A DNA stretch of 64,000 nt from Climacteris rufus (taxonomy: Eukaryota > Chordata > Aves > Passeriformes > Climacteridae), in the NCBI GenBank assembly GCA_013398175.1, contig VZRZ01003083.1, forward strand, positions 775,706-839,705, in the 5' to 3' direction. This document shows positions 59,740 to 64,000 of this stretch, one piece after another. Within the stretch, counting starts at the first letter, position 1. Each line of letters begins with the position of its first letter. Below the pieces are notes generated by a model that was given only the letters and a program-made list of their open reading frames with translations, had not been told where the DNA came from and did not search any database. Position numbers and translations under genes: made by a program.

Positions 59740-62515
59740 CTTTCTGTACTGTAACATCACTTATGGTACAAGCACCAGCTTCCCACTACAGTTCCAATGG
59801 CACAGTAATGTGATTCTCTATTTCAAGACTTTCCAGATCTGTGCACAGTCTACTGGGCACCTGCAGTGTCACCTTATCCAGCTGAGACACAATTACATTC
59901 AACTACTGCCTCTCTTGCTTTTTTTTTTTGAAATTTGAATTTGGTCTCTGTCTTCTGATAAGTGCTCTCTCTGCTCACCTCAGGATTGATGAGTCAAGCC
60001 AGATTTCTGCCTGGGACAATTCAGATCCTTGCCTCTCTCTCCTTACACATAAAGCTAAATGGGCTTTGATGAGGAAGATGCTTTTCTCTTTACAGACTGA
60101 TTAGAAAGTGAGACTTTATGTGAAATAGGTAACAGTTTGGTTCAGCTGAAACTCAGAATTTTTCTGTTTTCTTTTAATTTGGCATACTATATTTTTTTTT
60201 TCCAATTTACTATCCTCCTGTTTTTGGAATGTGGCTAAGTTCAGTGAGGTCTCATGGCAGTGCATTCACAAGCCAATTACAGGAGCTTAAGAACATAAGT
60301 AAAGATTTCCCAGTGCAGGAGATCTCCTCATCATGGTGTTTTCCTCCACAACACTATGGGGGAGAAAACCCATATGGCAGCAAATTTGGAATTAAAATAA
60401 GCAATAATTGTGCAGTCATTACTTTTAAGATCATATATTCCTTCTCACCTTTAGGCTGACATTAGGCATGTGAAATAAGTTGTAAGTATGACTTAAAGAT
60501 GAAAAATCACATGAGAAGGAAGGGACTCCATTCCTTGGCTGTCGAGAATAACTTTAATGAAATCATTCAGTGACACAACAAATATGAGTCAGCTCTCCTG
60601 GTGCCTATTTCTTCCCCAGTCAGGAAGGAGCAAGGAGTACCATGCAATATCACAGGGCGCACAAAGTTCAGTCCCAGGTCCTATCCTTTGTTGGACGTCT
60701 CAAATTCTTCCTGGATGCTTTCTGGTTATTTTTTTCCATATTTTCAGTCATTTTCCCTAATGAAACAATCTAGCAGAACTAATCCAAACATGGGCTTAAT
60801 TAATCAACATTTGCCAGTATATAACTCCTCACTCCAGTCCAAATTACTTGTGACAACTTTCTTAATGCACAGCCAAAATATCTACAGGGAGTCTCTGTCT
60901 CAATCAGCTGGCTGGATATTAAATTTATTTAATATATTTCAATAAAGCTGCAATAAACTTTTTCTTCCTAGTTGCCCACAGAGCATTTTACAGCAGAAAG
61001 TGACACAATGTCATCTTTAGCTCTTTTTAAAAGAAAACAAAGCGTCAGTCTTTCATAACACAATGACATCTTACTTGGGTCATGACAGCAGAAAAGAAAG
61101 CTCCTGAACTGAAGAATGTGATAGTGCTGGTCATAAGAAAGGGCTGAAAACAAGCATCTGACAAATAAATATTTCCAGGTTGGTTTAGTGCTCAATGTTA
61201 CCCAGTTGTAAGATTGCAGATAAAATCTGACTTACTTCCATACTGAACGTGCTGTTTTCTGGCAGCCTGAGAGAATAGGGGAAGAAAAAAATAAATCTCT
61301 TCCTTATCAGTTAGATTTTCAGTTCTGCTGTCATGCTTCAGGAGAAGAATCTGGGTCCACTGCAGTTTTTGTGAACAGAAATATTTCATGCTTCTTTCGG
61401 TTGCAACCTCTTTTTTTCAGATCTAGTTTGTTTTGTTATTGTTGAGACACAATTATCTCATTGTATGGTACAAGTTATTTTTGCTCTAAACTCTCAGACA
61501 GATACGTATCTGATAATTGAAATTCAGATCTGTATTTAACAGGGAGTTCCTCTCCTCAGAAAGGCTTAAATCCAATTATTAGATCTAAGCACTGTACTGA
61601 TGAAAACATGGATGCTTGGTCACAGTTTTCATTGTCTGCACAGGATCTGCAGAACCACAAAGGAAAGAGCTTATCAGTCCTGTGATCCATGGCTGAGGAA
61701 ATCAAAATCTGAACTCTGAAGAAATTTTCTTATGTAACATCATACACATCACAAATACTTTCCACTCTTTACTTTCATATCTGTAAAATCAAATCCCTAG
61801 CTATTCCTCATCTTAATGAGGACTTCAATGACTTTGTGCAGTGTTGGAGGTTAAGTGTTTGTGAGACAGGATGTTTGTTATTTGATTTTGAAAGTTTTGT
61901 GTATGTTATTTCTATGGGTTTCTGTGTTCGTGTTCTGTCACTCAAATTTCAGTTGGACATCAACCTTCCTGGACAAGTTCAGGCACAGAGATAATTGATG
62001 CCACAATTTGATTTTTTCAGATGTTCATGAACTTGATATCTTGATGAATACAGGTGTTATAGGAACTATGAATCCAAAGATGACCAGAGATTGCTGGGAG
62101 AGCAGTAGTCCAGAACCTCTGAGTGTGGTCTGTGTATTGACAGAATGTTCTATGGACATCTCACAGGCTGCTTGTGGTTGCTGAATTGCAAGGTGAGAAG
62201 CTGGGGGTGCAGAATCCTGCTCCTTTGGGTGACAGACTGGAATTTTCACACCAGCTTGTGTTTGAAGTTATTTCAGTACACCAACGGAAGCTACTTTGCA
62301 AAACTTCTGGGGGCAGAAAGTTGGTATTGTATGCCTCTGCACCGAGTTCCACAGGAGCTATCAGGACTGGGCCTGGGATCTTCATGAAGACAAGATCAAT
62401 TTCTCCTCTGAGGAAAGATTGCTGGGAATTAATTTATTTCCATTTATTAATTCATTAAAAAAGAGCTACTGCTTAGGAAATGTCTTCTATTGACCTATCC
62501 TAATTTTGCAGTGCC
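59740..62515. other. Unique-looking non-coding DNA
   Basis: No gene or named repeat was recognised. Frames of 60-114 codons overlap on both strands. A 9-base T run lies at 59921-59929 and another T run at 60191-60200. Confidence 0.55.
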
Positions 62516-62522
62516 AGGAGTG

Positions 62523-63171
62523 TGTCTTAACTTTTGGCCAAAACCATGGTTAATTTTTCAGAGTAGCCATGAGGGCCCAAAGCTTGGGACCTCGTGGGCA
62601 TATCTGGGTTGTTATTCCATACCATCCTCATCATTGCTGTGGGGTGGAAATAAGGGATTCTCACTTCTGAGAAGAAGGGACATGGCTTCGGGTAGAAGGA
62701 AAAGGTGGTGTGTGGGAGCTTCTGACATGATTTTTTTCCTTTTCTGGGGAAGCAAGCTGCAAATGGAGTGGTGGGATCACACTAGTGCTGACCAGAGGGT
62801 CCAACATTGCTTTATTCATTGTTTCAGCTTGGGGAAAACATGGGCGCAGACAGTCTGTCTGCCACTGTTTTTCATTGTCTTGGGCTTGGGGAAGAAAACA
62901 TGTGCATGGAGGGTCCATTTTGTTCTTTGTCTTGGGGGCTGCATGGTGCCAGGTCAGATCAGTGAGCATTTTTCACATGTAAATCATCCTCATTTTGTAT
63001 ACTTTTATCATTAATATTGTTGCTGTTACTGTTTGTTTTCTTATCTCATTTCCTGTAAACTGTTCTCATCTCAAGCCAGGATCTCTGCCTTTTGTTTCTC
63101 TCAGCTGAGGAAGTGGGGAGAGGGGAACAGTTGCTTTGAGCTTAATTCCAAGCTGACCTGAAACCATGCCA
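62523..63171 (+). mobile_element. ERV solo LTR, plus strand
   Basis: This starts TGTCTTAACTTTTGGCC (62523) and ends CTGAAACCATGCCA (63171), degraded forms of a TGTCCTGGTTTTGGCC...TTAAACCATGACA pair. The body keeps blocks I associate with an avian LTR: GGGACATGGCTTCGGGTAG, GTGTGTGGGAGCTTCTGACA, ATTAATATTGTTGCTGTTAC, CTCAAGCCAGGATCTCTGCC. The five bases outside are GAGTG (62518-62522) and GAGGG (63172-63176), a 5-bp duplication with one change. Length is 649 bases. Many TG/CA dinucleotides stand where I recall CpG in the family, consistent with methylation-driven decay. A 174-codon + strand frame from 62490 runs through it and is spurious. Confidence 0.85.
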
Positions 63172-63179
63172 GAGGGCTT

Positions 63180-64000
63180 CTGTAATTTCTCAGAAAATTA
63201 ATGAAAAAGGGGGGATTTTTGATCAAGAAATCACCCCACATTACCCCAGCTGGTGTTTGCAGCCCTGTTTCTTTATTTGATGTCAAATTCAGACAAAATC
63301 TTTACATGGAAAGGGGCAACAGTCTCCTTGGGTTCTCTCCGAGTACAGGTCTCATTCTACCACCATGGCTACCAAAATAATGTGTCTCAGTTTGTGCGAG
63401 GAGCTTCACAGAGTTCTCAACATACCACTTTACAAGTCATGGAAAAATATACACCCTTCTCACTGCTCTTTATACTGTAGCCAAGATGATTTTTTGGCGC
63501 CAACTTGCAATAAAGGGCACTGCCAAATCTTAGCCAGGCTGTCTCCATGGTATAACTATTCACATCTACGTGTGTGGACAGCTAAGGAGAGGTGAAAACT
63601 GCGTAGAAGAGTAACTTTGTAATCAGTAATGAGGATAACTCCTTCTGAAGAATCCGAGGAGCTGCCCAAAGTGCTTTCGGAGTCAACAGCATTATTTTTT
63701 TTGCTGAATATAGGAATGTCACTACAGTTCACAATGTGTGGACATTTGTTAACACCATCCCAGTGATTTGAAATGCCAAGTGTGATAGGTAAGATAAGCA
63801 TAGCACAATTAGCCTGATAAGACTGCTTGGTAAAAAAAAAAAAAAAAAGAAAAGAAATTGATATAGGAATCAGTTGATGCAAGATTAAGTGTGGTAATAG
63901 AATTAATGCTAGCCAATATTTTTTTCATGAAAAATAGATATTGTCAAGAAAACCCAATTTCATCCTTTGACAGAATTATAAGTTTAGATGATGAGAGAAA
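63180..64000. other. Non-coding DNA to the window end, with a 17-base poly-A run
   Basis: No gene was recognised. The run of 17 A (63832-63848) is followed by GAAAAGAAA. An AATAAA at 63510-63515 follows a 75-codon + frame (63253-63480), but no protein family is recognisable and I do not call a gene. Confidence 0.5.

Noticed and set aside
62490..63014. 174-codon open frame, the longest without repeats or N
   Set aside because: It runs through most of the plus-strand LTR, which is non-coding. The composition follows the LTR sequence.
63253..63515. 75-codon frame followed by an AATAAA and a GGCGCC motif like a primer-binding site
   Set aside because: A retroviral primer-binding site would lie directly after the LTR end at 63171, not 330 bases on. 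The frame has no recognisable retroviral or other domain.

Overview
This window looks like gene-free nuclear DNA from a bird, most likely a songbird. The sequence is AT-leaning and poor in CpG, with no dense bacterial-style coding, no ribosome-binding-site spacing and no operons. It carries two 5'-truncated CR1 LINE 3' ends and several solo LTRs. Their termini (TGTCATGGTTTA, TGTGGTGGTTTG, CACCCCACCGCA) and body sequence resemble abundant avian, especially passerine, ERVL- and ERVK-type LTRs as I remember them. No database search was possible, so family names are recognition from memory and were not checked by alignment.

I could not support any complete protein-coding gene, tRNA, rRNA, snRNA or CRISPR array. 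The open frames of 60-174 codons lack recognisable domains, overlap each other on both strands or run through repeats, and are what chance gives in 64 kb. One 77-base segment (36061-36137) has a strong acceptor and donor and is listed as a weak candidate exon. The window is best read as intergenic or deep intronic sequence.

Layout. 1-14.8 kb: unique-looking DNA with an AT-rich block, a three-copy 22-bp repeat, a GAAA microsatellite (3.8-4.25 kb) and a short-loop G-quadruplex motif (11.2 kb). 14.8-15.0 kb: CR1 end, minus strand. 15-25.5 kb: unique. 25.59-25.89 kb: a 245-bp pyrimidine hexamer array joined to about 60 T, containing one N. 30.5 kb: a MIR-like ancient SINE. 34.1 kb: a perfect 13-bp hairpin. 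36.3-44.4 kb: a repeat-rich stretch with four LTRs, one CR1 end and a 157-base assembly gap inside the first LTR. 45.9-49.9 kb: AT-rich and stop-dense, with an inverted pair of T-box-like sites. 52.1 kb: a 23-bp palindrome holding an AP-2 consensus. 53.7 kb: a second SINE relic. 59.2-59.7 kb: a solo LTR with a perfect 5-bp target-site duplication. 62.5-63.2 kb: another solo LTR with a 4/5 duplication.

No gene network can be drawn here. The interpretable biology is a history of retroelement insertion, mostly reduced to solo LTRs, plus a few sequence structures that may be regulatory or mutational in origin. I found no convincing novel multi-gene system.
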